Assembly (NCBI GenBank): GCA_003024985.2
Contig: PXIH01S0003176.1
DNA: 11,388 nucleotides
Direction: 5' to 3' (one strand)
From: Euperipatoides rowelli
Taxonomy: Eukaryota; Onychophora; Udeonychophora; Euonychophora; Peripatopsidae
Each line of letters opens with the position of its first letter. Within the stretch, counting starts at the first letter, position 1. The notes under the pieces were generated by a model. That model was not told the DNA's origin. It was given only the letters and a program-made list of their open reading frames with translations, and did not search any database. Positions 1-7,862 of this stretch are shown in pieces. A program made the position numbers and the translations under genes.

Positions 1-182
1 TAATCGCTCGGTTAGGCTATATTATTAACCTTGAAAGTTTTTTTTACAAGATCTTTATTTTAATTATTGACCTCGTATTTCGTTGGTTACTGTGTACTCT
101 TTTATTATTCTAATTAGAAATATATTAATTGATAATGCATTCTATACCAAAGTTTTAAATCATATAAAAGATCTTGTTAAAA

Positions 183-955
183 CGAGATGATAGAGGTTGG
201 CAGGAATGGTACAATAGCGCGTGGATGTTTGTTATTGTAGAGGTCTGTAAAAATATACTTTGCTGTTAAATAATGTTTATGTCATTGATCTGTATCCTGT
301 GGATTAGATTATTATGTATGAGGAGTTAATTGGACATAATAGTTCTTACAGTATTCCAGTTTAGAAGTCTTAAGATTTACAAAAGACTATCTACGTTATG
401 CTGCTTAGGCAATATGGCAAATGTATCAAATGGTGAAAATCTTTAGAGGTGAGCCAAGATTTGTTATTTTCTAATAAGTCATATTGAAATCTGAAAGGAA
501 AGAACATTATTATACAGTAGCTATATATGACTCGCTAAACTTCCCGCTCCGAAATATCCTACAGTTAACTTTAGAATTTATGCATTTGGTATATAGAAGA
601 TCCCACTTGAAGTAGTAAATATTGCTATCACTAGATGGATGATACATACTCCTTATTTGCTACAGAAGTCCAATCCTAATTGTAGTAAAAAGATAACTTA
701 CATGTAGCCTACTGCTCATATTAAGAGATACGGTATTTCTAATACTGAAGTTATTGAGAAATTTGTATAGTTTCATATATCTGAGGCCGATAACTACTGG
801 ATGATCTACAACAGCTTATCTGGGATTAATGGTTTTCCATTCTACGTAATTGAATCTGGAAGCATCTAATTTGATATTGAAAACTGTGAGGGTACTTTCG
901 ATACTGTTGACCTCCGAGTAAGTGAAACATTTGCTGATATATATACCGGCCAGGT
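183..955 (+). pseudogene. Unrecognised decayed protein-coding relic
   Basis: I do not recognise the family. Coding-like reading continues for about 255 codons but passes through three frames: 183-266, then 269-358, then 352-545, then 540-955. The last frame returns to that of the first. Residue composition is balanced and unlike the low-complexity surroundings, for example RDDRGWQEWYNSAWMF near 183, NNVYVIDLYPVD near 269, RKEHYYTVAIYDSLNFP near 496 and EADNYWMIYNSLSGINGF near 783. Stops interrupt it at 305, 406, 472, 475, 594, 705, 768 and 867; all are TAG or TAA. At 951-956 the frame meets CAG followed by GTAACT, which resembles a splice donor. No signal peptide, start codon or catalytic motif can be defined. 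It could be an old transposon gene, an endogenous viral remnant or a host pseudogene. I am fairly sure it was once coding and have no basis for a function. Confidence 0.45.
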
Positions 956-1860
956 AACTTTTTTTTTTAATCTATCTACTTATATTATGTCTGGACATAA
1001 TTTTTTTTAATTAAATCAGGGCATATTGACATTGAATTTATATATGTTTGATTATACTTGTATGGTTTTATTTCCTTCTATGTTATAGAGTTTAAATCTT
1101 CGCATTTTGTCTTAAAATATATATGGGAGAATATAGTAACCGTTATTAACCTACTGTATATTATATTTCACTAGATATTTTTTTAGACATATTAGTAGTG
1201 TTAATATAAGCACTACTGGTTTGATAATAGCAGCCTTCACTATAAGCATAGTGATTTGCTGTCTTTTATTCTTGCAGAGAGGCTTTCATAAATATTTCCA
1301 TCTAATTTTGAATTGGAGGTATACATCTCACATTTCTTATTATTTTACTTTGATAACTAATTTTTTCATTTTATATTTGTATCATTAGATCTAAGTTAGT
1401 AATACCACGGGGATAGCGTAGCCTAGCTGAGGCTTATGCAATATTATTTTTTAATATAATTAAGTTACATCTACTGTATCTCCTTTCAATTGCTGTTTCC
1501 TGAGAATGAATATAAGATTCCCGTGTTCTTTTATCCTATACTATTACGATATATATTACTTACTTTCCTTCATTTTTTTAGCTCTTAGCTTCCCAGATGT
1601 AGTGCTTCCTTAAGTGATTATTTGATACAAATAATTATTTTGTATATCTTGAAGTCATATATTTATTTTTTTTATATATAAGCTATACCTAATAAGTAGC
1701 ATTATATTTTACATAAATTTGTCTATTTTTTTTTAATAAATTTTGATACTATTTCTTATTTACACGATATATGGTTTCCTTCATTTTAATTTACTATTGT
1801 AGTTACTCTTGTTTATCTTATATTAGAGCTTATTTGAAATTAACTCATACCAGTATATTA
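956..1860. other. AT-rich stretch without a supported gene
   Basis: This segment has repeated T runs (for example 960-968 and 1002-1008), many TATA words and stops in every frame. One slightly richer patch near 1390-1435 (CCACGGGGATAGCG and flanks) may be more of the same debris as its neighbours, but no frame stays open long enough to call. Confidence 0.6.
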
Positions 1861-1862
1861 AA

Positions 1863-2451
1863 AGATTCTTGCTCTCAGAGCATATTACATTATCCTATAC
1901 ATATCTAGTATCATTATATCTAGGTACTGAAGAATAGAGGCTTTGGTATCCTCTGTAAGTAAGCCAGTATATTTGGTATCATATAGACATGTTCGGTAAG
2001 GCTAGTCTAAACACATATTCCCTAGGATTATACCTTAATAATTTTTTTTGTATGATTAGGGCTCTTACTCTGTTTTTTTTAGTCCAGACTTATCTTAATA
2101 GATACTAGTACAAAATATTAATTTTATTTTACTATAGGTTATAAGTGTTAATTATCTTAAACAATGAGATATTGGTTGGGTAAAGGCATATACAGTATAA
2201 GTTTATGCTTAATGGTATTAAAGGTACTTATTCTTAATATACTATTCTTTGCCGTACCAATACTATTGAATGGTGGGAGGGAATTAAGGGTATACTTGGT
2301 AAACTCAAATACTCTGGATCAGCTGAATTCGTTGTGCTCCTTATTCCAGAATTCTAGGCGGAATGATTGGAGGATTAGTTATAAAGGAGAAATAATTTAT
2401 ATTCATCATTCCCTAATAGTAAATTTTACAAAATTTACATTATTTAAATAG
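1863..2451 (+). pseudogene. Weak coding-like relics, unrecognised
   Basis: Three short plus-strand frames here read like degraded protein. Positions 1959-2105 are open for 49 codons (it includes YIWYHIDMFGKASLNTY). Positions 2238-2354 are open for 39 codons and contain TIEWWEGIKGILGKLKYSGS. Positions 2164-2451 hold a 95-codon frame starting with ATG, whose first 40 residues are hydrophobic and whose end (SRRNDWRISYKGEIIY) is hydrophilic. The second and third overlap, so at most one is right at any place; the tail of the third may continue the second after a frameshift near 2355. Open runs of this length arise by chance at this base composition. The main argument is proximity to the stronger relic at 183-955, of which this may be the eroded continuation. 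No family recognised. Confidence 0.22.
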
Positions 2452-2520
2452 TGATCGAAAAGTTAGTATTAATAGCCTTTAGTTTACTTTGATACTTAGG
2501 TACCATTACAAGTCTAAATT

Positions 2521-2770
2521 CCTTTTTTAAAAAAAATGCATACAGTATATTTTCTAAAATAAAATGTGTCTCATTCCTTACATAATTAAATTCCTAAAAA
2601 AGAAATTAAACAAACTTTAATTACCGTGCATTTGATCTTTTTATTATTTTCTTTTCTATCTTTACCTTTTTTAAAAACAGTATATTTTCAAAATAAAATG
2701 TCTCATTCTTCCATTAATTAGACTTTTAAAAAGAAATGAAATAAACTTCAGTTGCCTGATTTTATTTCAC
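2521..2770. repeat. Diverged tandem duplication, about 125 bp unit
   Basis: Two neighbouring segments share the same order of words: a TTTTTTAAAAA start, ACAGTATATTTTC, AAAATAAAATG, TCTCATTC, ATTAAATT or ATTAGAC, then AAAAAGAAAT and AAACAAACTT or AAATAAACTT. Unit one is about 2521-2650 and unit two about 2662-2770. They differ by many substitutions and small indels, so the duplication is old. Confidence 0.6.
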
Positions 2771-2985
2771 CTCATTCTTGTGAAATAAACTTCTTTATGT
2801 TTTCTACTGCCATTCTAACTTTTGTTGATGTTTCTAAACTTGTTTTAAGTTACATCATAAGTATGTCTAGGCAAGTTAAAGAATTGTCAGAGGATGAGCA
2901 GAATAATTATTTTGAAAGTTACTCATCAAAACGGGTTTCATTTTATTTTTATTATTGTCTTATTTTTTCTTTAATATTTAAATAA
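2752..2985 (+). CDS. Possible exon or relic with membrane segment, unrecognised
   Basis: A 77-codon frame runs from ATG at 2752. It is also open from the AG ending at 2748, which could act as a splice acceptor. Its middle (ILTFVDVSKLVLSYIISM) looks like one membrane-spanning segment. It is followed by a charged stretch, SRQVKELSEDEQNNYFESYS, at about 2862-2925 that looks like real protein. The end (FYFYYCLIFSLIF) is low-complexity and likely not coding. The start overlaps the second unit of the tandem duplication and the AG lacks a good pyrimidine tract, which both count against a real exon. It lies on the strand opposite the GUCD1-like exons. I do not recognise the family. Confidence 0.2.
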   Translation: MPDFISPHSCEINFFMFSTAILTFVDVSKLVLSYIISMSRQVKELSEDEQNNYFESYSSKRVSFYFYYCLIFSLIFK

Positions 2986-3190
2986 TAAGACAATTTTATT
3001 GTCATACATTATTGAAATTAAAAATTAAATTAACAATCAATTTTTTGTTCTGTTTTATTATATTTAGTTCTAAGTTTTAATATTTTAAATTAGTAGAATA
3101 TACATTAAGATTGTCAATTAAAATCTACTGCAGATTTACTGTTAGTAATTTTCTGGAATTTGGTTTTTAAAATTAAACTGTTATAAATGA
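2986..3190. other. AT-rich stretch, nothing supported
   Basis: The sequence is almost wholly A and T with frequent stops in all frames. It contains no repeat or RNA-like structure that I can support. Confidence 0.6.
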
Positions 3191-3217
3191 ATAAAAGACT
3201 GTTCGCATCCCACTAAA

Positions 3218-3292
3218 TGCTATTATGGCTATAGTAGGGATCCCAGATTTTTTTTAAAAAATAAGGTCCCTAGTTCGAATCCGGCAAAAGCA
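3218..3292 (+). repeat. Degenerate tRNA-like element (pseudo-tRNA or SINE head)
   Basis: The segment is 75 bases long, the length of a tRNA. Its first seven bases (TGCTATT) pair with its last seven (AAAAGCA) at six of seven positions. AT follows at positions 8-9, then an A-box-like TGGCTATAGTAGG. A B-box-like AGTTCGAATCC lies at 3272-3282, with the TTCGAAT loop in the right place before the 3' acceptor strand. The T stem pairs at only about three of five positions. The centre is a run of T followed by A (about 3248-3262) with no convincing anticodon stem, so a working tRNA is unlikely. No CCA is encoded after it. A pseudogene or the head of a tRNA-derived SINE fits best. Confidence 0.4.
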
Positions 3293-3379
3293 CTGCTGGT
3301 TTTTTAGAATTATGAATAAAATAAAATATTTCAAATGAATTTAGATGATTTTTTTAAAAAAAATATTGTATTGGCAAAA

Positions 3380-3477
3380 TGGTGCCAGAGACCTCTGAAG
3401 CTTGGAAAAAATATTAAAATAGTCCTAGGCACCAGGTAAAATTTTTGGTGCCGAACAAATTCTAAATTTTTGCACCA
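3380..3477. repeat. Cluster of GGCACCA / TGGTGCC inverted repeats
   Basis: TGGTGCC occurs at 3380-3386 and 3446-3452, its exact complement GGCACCA at 3428-3434, and a variant TGCACCA at 3471-3477. The 3428-3434 and 3446-3452 pair makes a 7-bp stem with an 11-base loop. The outer copy offers an alternative pairing. This may be the terminal or subterminal part of a small decayed transposon; no function can be assigned. Confidence 0.45.
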
Positions 3478-3732
3478 AATCAAAATTGCTTGGACACCCC
3501 TGTGCTCCCGAAACTGGTTACATTTAAGAAGCCAACTTAAAAAATGATTTTACTAAGTCTTTCTCATTGTAAAAAAAAAATCTCAGGTTGTGAAAAAAAA
3601 AAAATGTGTGAAATTTAAAGTAAACTCACTTATCCAAACAGAAAAAATGTTTCTTCAATATACTGTCAGACAGACAGCTGAATAGAAAAGGCTATTAAGA
3701 CAAAATAAGGTATGGTAATTAATTTCACCTAC

Positions 3733-3993
3733 CTTTCTTCGATTCCTTGCATCTGACAGATTGCTTGGAAACATTCTAATACTGAACTGTCATTTAAGGA
3801 ATACCTATGAAAAATTAACATTTTTTTTTTAAAAATTAAATTGTTCCCCCTTTGTATACATTTAAGTAAAATATTTATACTAAATAATATTACCTGAGCA
3901 CCATAAGAATACAGGCTAAGCCACAGTCCCAGTTTTTTATCTGTTCAACATGAGGCACTGGTATTTCTATGCTCGATGGAAGAATTGACACAT
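3733..3993 (-). CDS. GUCD1: GUCD1-like protein, two internal exons (partial)
   Basis: This is part of a GUCD1-like gene (guanylyl cyclase domain containing 1, Pfam Guanylate_cyc_2), a small intracellular protein family shared by animals and plants. Upstream exon, 3993 down to 3894 (100 nt): preceded by TTTTTAAG, followed by GTAATA. It reads VSILPSSIEIPVPHVEQ, then IKNWDCGLACILMVL. Downstream exon, 3804 down to 3733 (72 nt): preceded by TTTTTCATAG, followed by GTAGGT. It reads YSLNDSSVLECFQ, then AICQMQGIEE. The first ends in phase 2 (AG) and the second supplies G, giving Arg in the family-typical MVLRY junction. The intron is 89 bp (3805-3893). W-D-C-G-L-A-C is the family hallmark; its Cys resembles the N-terminal active-site Cys of C39-like peptidase folds, which is an inference. 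The upstream exon starts in mid-codon (AT), so a further 5' exon exists. The next family block (S-[IV]-W-T-I-D-L-A-Y) was not found at 1-3730. Both exons are intact. Confidence 0.88.
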
Positions 3994-4441
3994 CTTAAAA
4001 AGAAAGTAAATTAGATGTTATAATCTATTAGATCTATTCAAATAAGGGTAGTAGGTAGCAGAAAATTAAAAATATTCAGATTTTGCTTAATTGTTCTAAT
4101 GAATTTGAATCAAATTTTGGAAGTATGTATTGTAGGCTGAAGTTTATTTTTATTAATTAAAAAACCCCACTGTCTGATAAGACCATTTAAAGTTTTGATA
4201 TGATGATTGACAAATTATATTCAGTTAAAGGACAAAACAATAGAAATATATGAAAAATAAAAATATGAACAAGAATATAAAATTATTAGATTAGTCTACT
4301 GTAAAAGTAATATAGAAAATATTACAATTGCGTAAAAAAAAAATCAGCAAATTAACCCTTTGCCTGTCTAAGCATTTTTCAAGGTTATCTTTCAGACGCT
4401 TTTTTTTATATCTTTTGATCTATTATGATATAAAGCATAAT
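3994..4441. other. AT-rich stretch, probably intronic to the GUCD1-like gene
   Basis: No gene is visible. At 4354-4420 it holds TTAACCCTTTGCCTGTC and a CAGACGCTTTTTTT end, loosely like the TTAACCCCTT and AGACGTTTA words at 11107-11178. A shared dispersed repeat is possible. Confidence 0.45.
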
Positions 4442-4959
4442 AATANATATTAATATATGGACTAGGGTGCATGATTATAATTTCTTCCTTTTTCCAATGT
4501 TTGGCCTATAGCGTAACAATACTAATAATTCTGAAATTAGAATTTTTAAAAATAGATCTTAAGCATTTCCTTTTCAAACAAATGGCCTATATTTGGTATA
4601 TATATTTTGGCAAACATGTCCTTTTATATAATAAATGTTTAAAATATATTAATATATGGACTAGGGTGCATGCTTATGATTTCTCCCTTTTTCCAATGTT
4701 TGGCCTATAGCGTAACAATAGTCTACTAATAATTCTGAAATTAGATTTTTAAGCATTTCCATTTCAAACAAATGGCCTATATTTGGTATATATTTTGGCA
4801 AACATGTCCTTTTATATAAATGCTTAAAATATATTAATATATGGACTAGGGTGCATGCTTATGATTTCTCCCTTTTTCCAATGTTTGGCCTATAGCGTAA
4901 CAATACTAATAAGTGTGAAATTAGATTTTTTAAAAATAGATCTTAAGCATTTCCTTTTC
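4442..4959. repeat. Tandem satellite, about 2.7 copies of a 185-199 bp unit
   Basis: Copy one is 4442-4640 (199 bp), copy two 4641-4825 (185 bp) and copy three 4826-4959 (incomplete). Shared landmarks are ACTAGGGTGCATG at 4660 and 4845 and one period earlier at 4461, then TTTTTCCAATGTTTGGCC, TATAGCGTAACAATA, TTCTGAAATTAGA or GTGTGAAATTAGA, AAGCATTTCC and CAAATGGCCTATATTTGG. Copy two lacks the AAAAATAGATCT block that copies one and three keep, and has a GTCTA insertion. So copies one and three are more alike there than either is to the middle copy. The repeat ends abruptly at TTCCTTTTC. It lies upstream of the GUCD1-like exons and may sit in an intron. A 79-codon frame inside it is a by-product of the repeat. 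Confidence 0.9.
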
Positions 4960-5040
4960 GTTAGAAAATATTATTTTATCTTTAAGTTTTTTTTTTTTTT
5001 TTAATAATGGTAAAGTATAATATTTTTTTTATGATATTAA

Positions 5041-5118
5041 GTTCGGTAATAATCGGTANTTATCGATTCGATAATGAATGATAATTTTGGTTACCGATAA
5101 TGATTTTTTGTACCGATG
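5041..5118. repeat. TCGGTA / CGATAA motif cluster with a palindrome
   Basis: Within 78 bases TCGGTA or its complement TACCGA occurs four times (near 5043, 5053, 5092 and 5111). A 15-base palindrome, TTATCGATTCGATAA, lies at 5060-5074. It follows a long T run and precedes the GC-richer island, so it may be the terminal part of a degraded mobile element. One base (5059) is unresolved. Confidence 0.4.
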
Positions 5119-5144
5119 TTAAACCCTAGTTGTTAAAGTATTAA

Positions 5145-5380
5145 ATGTTTTCATAGCTCAATAGGTCTGTGAAAGCTTGGAGGCAAGAACTACAAAATTC
5201 TAAATAGGGGAGTAAAGGAAAGATCAGAATCAGGACCACTGCACAGGAGCCTTTCGGCGACCTATACCTTTGTGCAAGGGCAGTAGGCAGTCCACATGGC
5301 CTGTAGGGGAGGGTTTGGTGCAATGTCAGACAATCATGCCTAGACAACCCAGGGAATTGGAATTTATACATTCACACATG
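5145..5380. other. GC-richer island of unknown origin
   Basis: This block is clearly less AT-rich than everything around it and has no homopolymers. Minus-strand reading is open for 76 codons from 5371 (MYKFQFPGLSRHDC at the start); a 60-codon plus-strand frame overlaps it. On the minus strand CCTCCCCTACAG at about 5312-5301 looks like a good splice acceptor, and GTATAGGT follows 33 bases later like a donor. They would enclose a tiny exon reading AMWTAYCPCTK. I cannot identify the protein or the element. A fragment of a dispersed repeat seems most likely. A host exon is a lesser possibility. Confidence 0.35.
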
Positions 5381-5515
5381 TCTCTGCTTCTTTTCTTGTT
5401 CTTCTGCTTCTTATTAATCTGCTTCTGCTTATTCCTCTGCTTCTTGTACTAGTTCTACTTTTTGTTTTTGGCTTCTATTCTTGTTCTTCTGCTTCTTCCT
5501 TTTCATCTTAATCAT
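5376..5515. repeat. Imperfect CTTCTG/TTCTTCTGCTTC pyrimidine repeat
   Basis: The words CTGCTTCTT, TTCTTGTTCTTCTGCTTC and CTTCTGCTTATTCC recur irregularly. TTCTTGTTCTTCTGCTTCTT appears twice, near 5393 and 5477. The plus-strand open frames here (for example 5462-5731) are hydrophobic by-products of the T and C bias, not genes. Confidence 0.65.
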
Positions 5516-5731
5516 CTGTCCCTTATACAAAATTTTAAAGAGATTCAATCATTAACTAAAGGTAGGGTAGTTAATTTTATTATTTTTTTCTTCTCCTCTT
5601 CATTGTGTGCCTCATCTCTAAAGGATATTATCTCCCATTTCTTCTTCTTTCCCCTCCCTTTTGCATACAGTAGTGGCTTCCCTATTGACGATCTAGTGCT
5701 TCCTCAATATCTAATTTACCAAGTTTATTAA

Positions 5732-6205
5732 GTATTTAATGCCTGTTATAGCACCGATATAAGAAGTTTGCTAAACTTTCCAATAACTTACTATTCAAAA
5801 TATTAAGTATTTGTTTCTTCATAGTATTTTAATTAGATTTCTCTGTACTCTGCCCTGTGTACCTTCCAAGTGTACCAGTAACATGTTATTTTTAGACTTA
5901 CTGTGCTTAGGCTACTAATGTAGATAAGATTTAAATCAGCTGGCCCTTTATTTCCTCCCATTTTTAATTTTGCACGTCTATTTATTTTTAAATTTTGCAA
6001 TATTCAAATGATTACTTTTTTACATCTAAAATTAGTATAAATAATAATGAGGAAGCACTGATAATGTTTGATAATTGATTGTCAAATCATTAAAATATTA
6101 ATTTGTTCTATGTTCAGACGTCTTTGCTATAATTTAATAAAACCTAATTATTATAAGAACATTAAATGAAATTAACATTTTAATAGATATTAATTTAATT
6201 ATTTG
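5732..6205. other. AT-rich stretch, nothing supported
   Basis: There are frequent stops in all frames and runs of A and T. No tandem or inverted repeat is clear enough to call. Confidence 0.6.
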
Positions 6206-6500
6206 CAGAGAGATTTGATTGCGCTTCAATATAGGTTTCAAGGCTCTTTACCATTTTAGTTTAGGCTTTTTCTCTAATCACTTCTGTGTGAGATGGCTGA
6301 ATTCTGTGGCTGTCAAACTGTGCTTTATTCTAAATCCTCCAATATGGGCCTTGTGCTTTCCAATTTTAATTTAAATGAAGATCATCCATGATTTGTCTAG
6401 TGTTATCTGGACACTGTTGATTCTGAGATGCAGGCGCTTTATTAAATTTCAATAGTAGGATACTAGCGTCATTTTCCACGTGTTTTATATTAGAGCTTAG
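6206..6500. other. Higher-complexity block, unassigned
   Basis: GC content rises and homopolymers disappear relative to both sides. On the minus strand a short open run at about 6433-6365 reads RLHLRINSVQITLDKSWMIF before a stop. On the plus strand TTATTTGCAG at 6200-6209 looks like a splice acceptor. Neither is enough for a gene. A fragment of an old dispersed repeat is the likeliest explanation. Confidence 0.3.
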
Positions 6501-7125
6501 GCGCCTATTTTTTATTATAGAATGGTAGTAAGATGTTTGCTACCAGAACTTTAAGAATTAAATGGGTGTCTATCCATAAAAAGTAGGCAACTATTACTCC
6601 AAGGTACTGTTATTAAATTCTAACGTTTTTTTTTTTTTTAAACCGCAAATTTCCATTTGATTGGGTTAATTTAGGCTTCTCTGAAATAAAATACTGAGAA
6701 AACTCTCTATTAAGGAATTACAATTCAAAAATACACAATTTAGTTAACACAAAATTTTATAAGAATAGTCTAATATACAGTATATAAGATTTATTTCGCA
6801 TTCAATCTACATTAGGCTACTATATTGAAACGTGCATTAGTTAAACTATGAGTTATCACTATTGCAAAATATGTTTAATTTAATTTTAAATTTAGTTTAA
6901 AAATTATATGTAAAATAATGATGATTTGTTAAGGATTAATATATTGCAATCTTATAATCAATAGTAAATAGAGTACAGAATATTAGTTATTAGTCTCTAG
7001 CTAATTTTCAATTTAATTTAAAATCATCTAAAATACTTTTGTTAGATATTATTAGTTTTAAATATAATTATAAGTTTAGAATATTGTTAGTGATTAAATT
7101 ATAATGAGTTAATTTTTAAAAAAAA
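6501..7125. other. AT-rich stretch, nothing supported
   Basis: The sequence is dominated by TTAATT/AATTTA words with a T run at 6627-6639. No open frame or repeat structure can be supported. Confidence 0.6.
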
Positions 7126-7129
7126 ATGG

Positions 7130-7530
7130 TATTCTCTCCCCTAGTGATCTAAAGTCCTCTTCTTTCTTTAAGGCATCTGTTTGTTCCACCATCTTCATAG
7201 CATCAACATCTGGTTAGAGTATAGGGCTCCATGTGATCATTTCATTCCATTTTAGTGCTATCTTCTTAACCTCTATATTTGTCCTCTTTTGATTGGTCTC
7301 TTGTTGCCTTCTCCACTTTTTTGCCTGTTGTAGCTACCATTGCTGAGTTTGCGTGGTTTGGCGTCTATGTTTTTGAAGAGGCCGCCATTGTAGTAGCCTT
7401 CTATCTTCTGCATTGCCACTATTATTTCAAAGTTTTTTCCCTAACCTATCTTCCTACCCTGCTCCTATTTTTTACATTAGTCTTCTCACTAAACTGTGTT
7501 TTCCCTGTCCTGACTTTTTCAAAGGCTTAT
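7130..7530 (-). other. Purine-rich (minus strand) block with broken reading frame
   Basis: On the minus strand one frame runs from about 7527 to 7133 with only five stops. It reads KPLKKSGQGKHSLVRRLM near 7510 and KKIALKWNEMITWSPIL near 7265. After a stop it continues PDVDAMKMVEQTDALKKEED. The composition is Lys/Gln/Arg-rich in one part, as purine bias alone would give, but the last part looks more like protein. Overlapping frames contain ATGGCGGCC at 7388 in a strong initiation context, ending after seven codons. The block could be a decayed gene, a transposon tail or transcribed 5' sequence of the GUCD1-like gene. No family recognised. Confidence 0.25.
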
Positions 7531-7587
7531 TGAGGCCTGAAATTAAACAAAAATATAAGTTATTAGGGCTCGATATTTTGGGACTTC

Positions 7588-7650
7588 TTATACTTGACGC
7601 ATGCGCAGTATATTAAAACGAATGGAGGAGCTTATGATTGGATCATGTAA
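7588..7650 (-). promoter_or_regulatory. Possible promoter: CCAAT box and NRF1-like palindrome
   Basis: Reading the minus strand, GATCCAATCAT (a CCAAT box, about 7645-7635) is followed some 30 bases later by CTGCGCATGCGTC (about 7608-7596). The latter matches the NRF1 consensus YGCGCAYGCGCR at all but one core base. These are the only clustered CpGs for a long way around. The pair faces toward the GUCD1-like exons. This is a motif-based inference only; no TATA box or initiator can be assigned. Confidence 0.25.
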
Positions 7651-7862
7651 ATGAAATGAATTAATAAATGAGGGGATGAGGAATTGATCGGGTGACTTAA
7701 TTAAATGACTAGAAGAGTGAAAAACTACAGAAGATAGATTTGGACAATCAAGAGTACCATTAAATAAATTAGAATCAAAGAAGATTCTACGTACTCCTAT
7801 AGAATGCAATTGAAAGAATTGTCTGTATTCAAAATATGAAAGGCAATGGTACTTGGGTGTGA

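Noticed and set aside
183-955. Intact gene in an altered genetic code (TAA/TAG as Gln)
   Set aside because: At least three frame changes are needed as well, and the GUCD1-like exons and copia remnant read well in the standard code.
3218-3292. Functional tRNA gene
   Set aside because: The T stem is mismatched and no anticodon stem forms, so I kept it only as a tRNA-like relic.
1-3730. Later GUCD1-like exons on the minus strand (WTIDLAYL and downstream blocks)
   Set aside because: I looked for these blocks by eye in this stretch and found none; they probably lie beyond the window start.
4471-4710. 79-codon plus-strand frame
   Set aside because: It lies across the satellite copies and reads repeat units, with AT-driven hydrophobic residues; not a gene.
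5462-5731. 89-codon plus-strand frame
   Set aside because: It is produced by the CTTCTG pyrimidine tract and T runs; low complexity throughout.
6200-6260. Possible terminal exon after TTATTTGCAG (RDLIALQYRFQGSLPF then stop)
   Set aside because: Only 16 codons, no upstream partner exon and no homology that I recognise.
7133-7235. VDAMKMV and FRSLGER on the minus strand as a copia reverse transcriptase Y-V-D-D region
   Set aside because: The Tyr and second Asp of the motif are missing, spacing is too short and no other RT block surrounds it.
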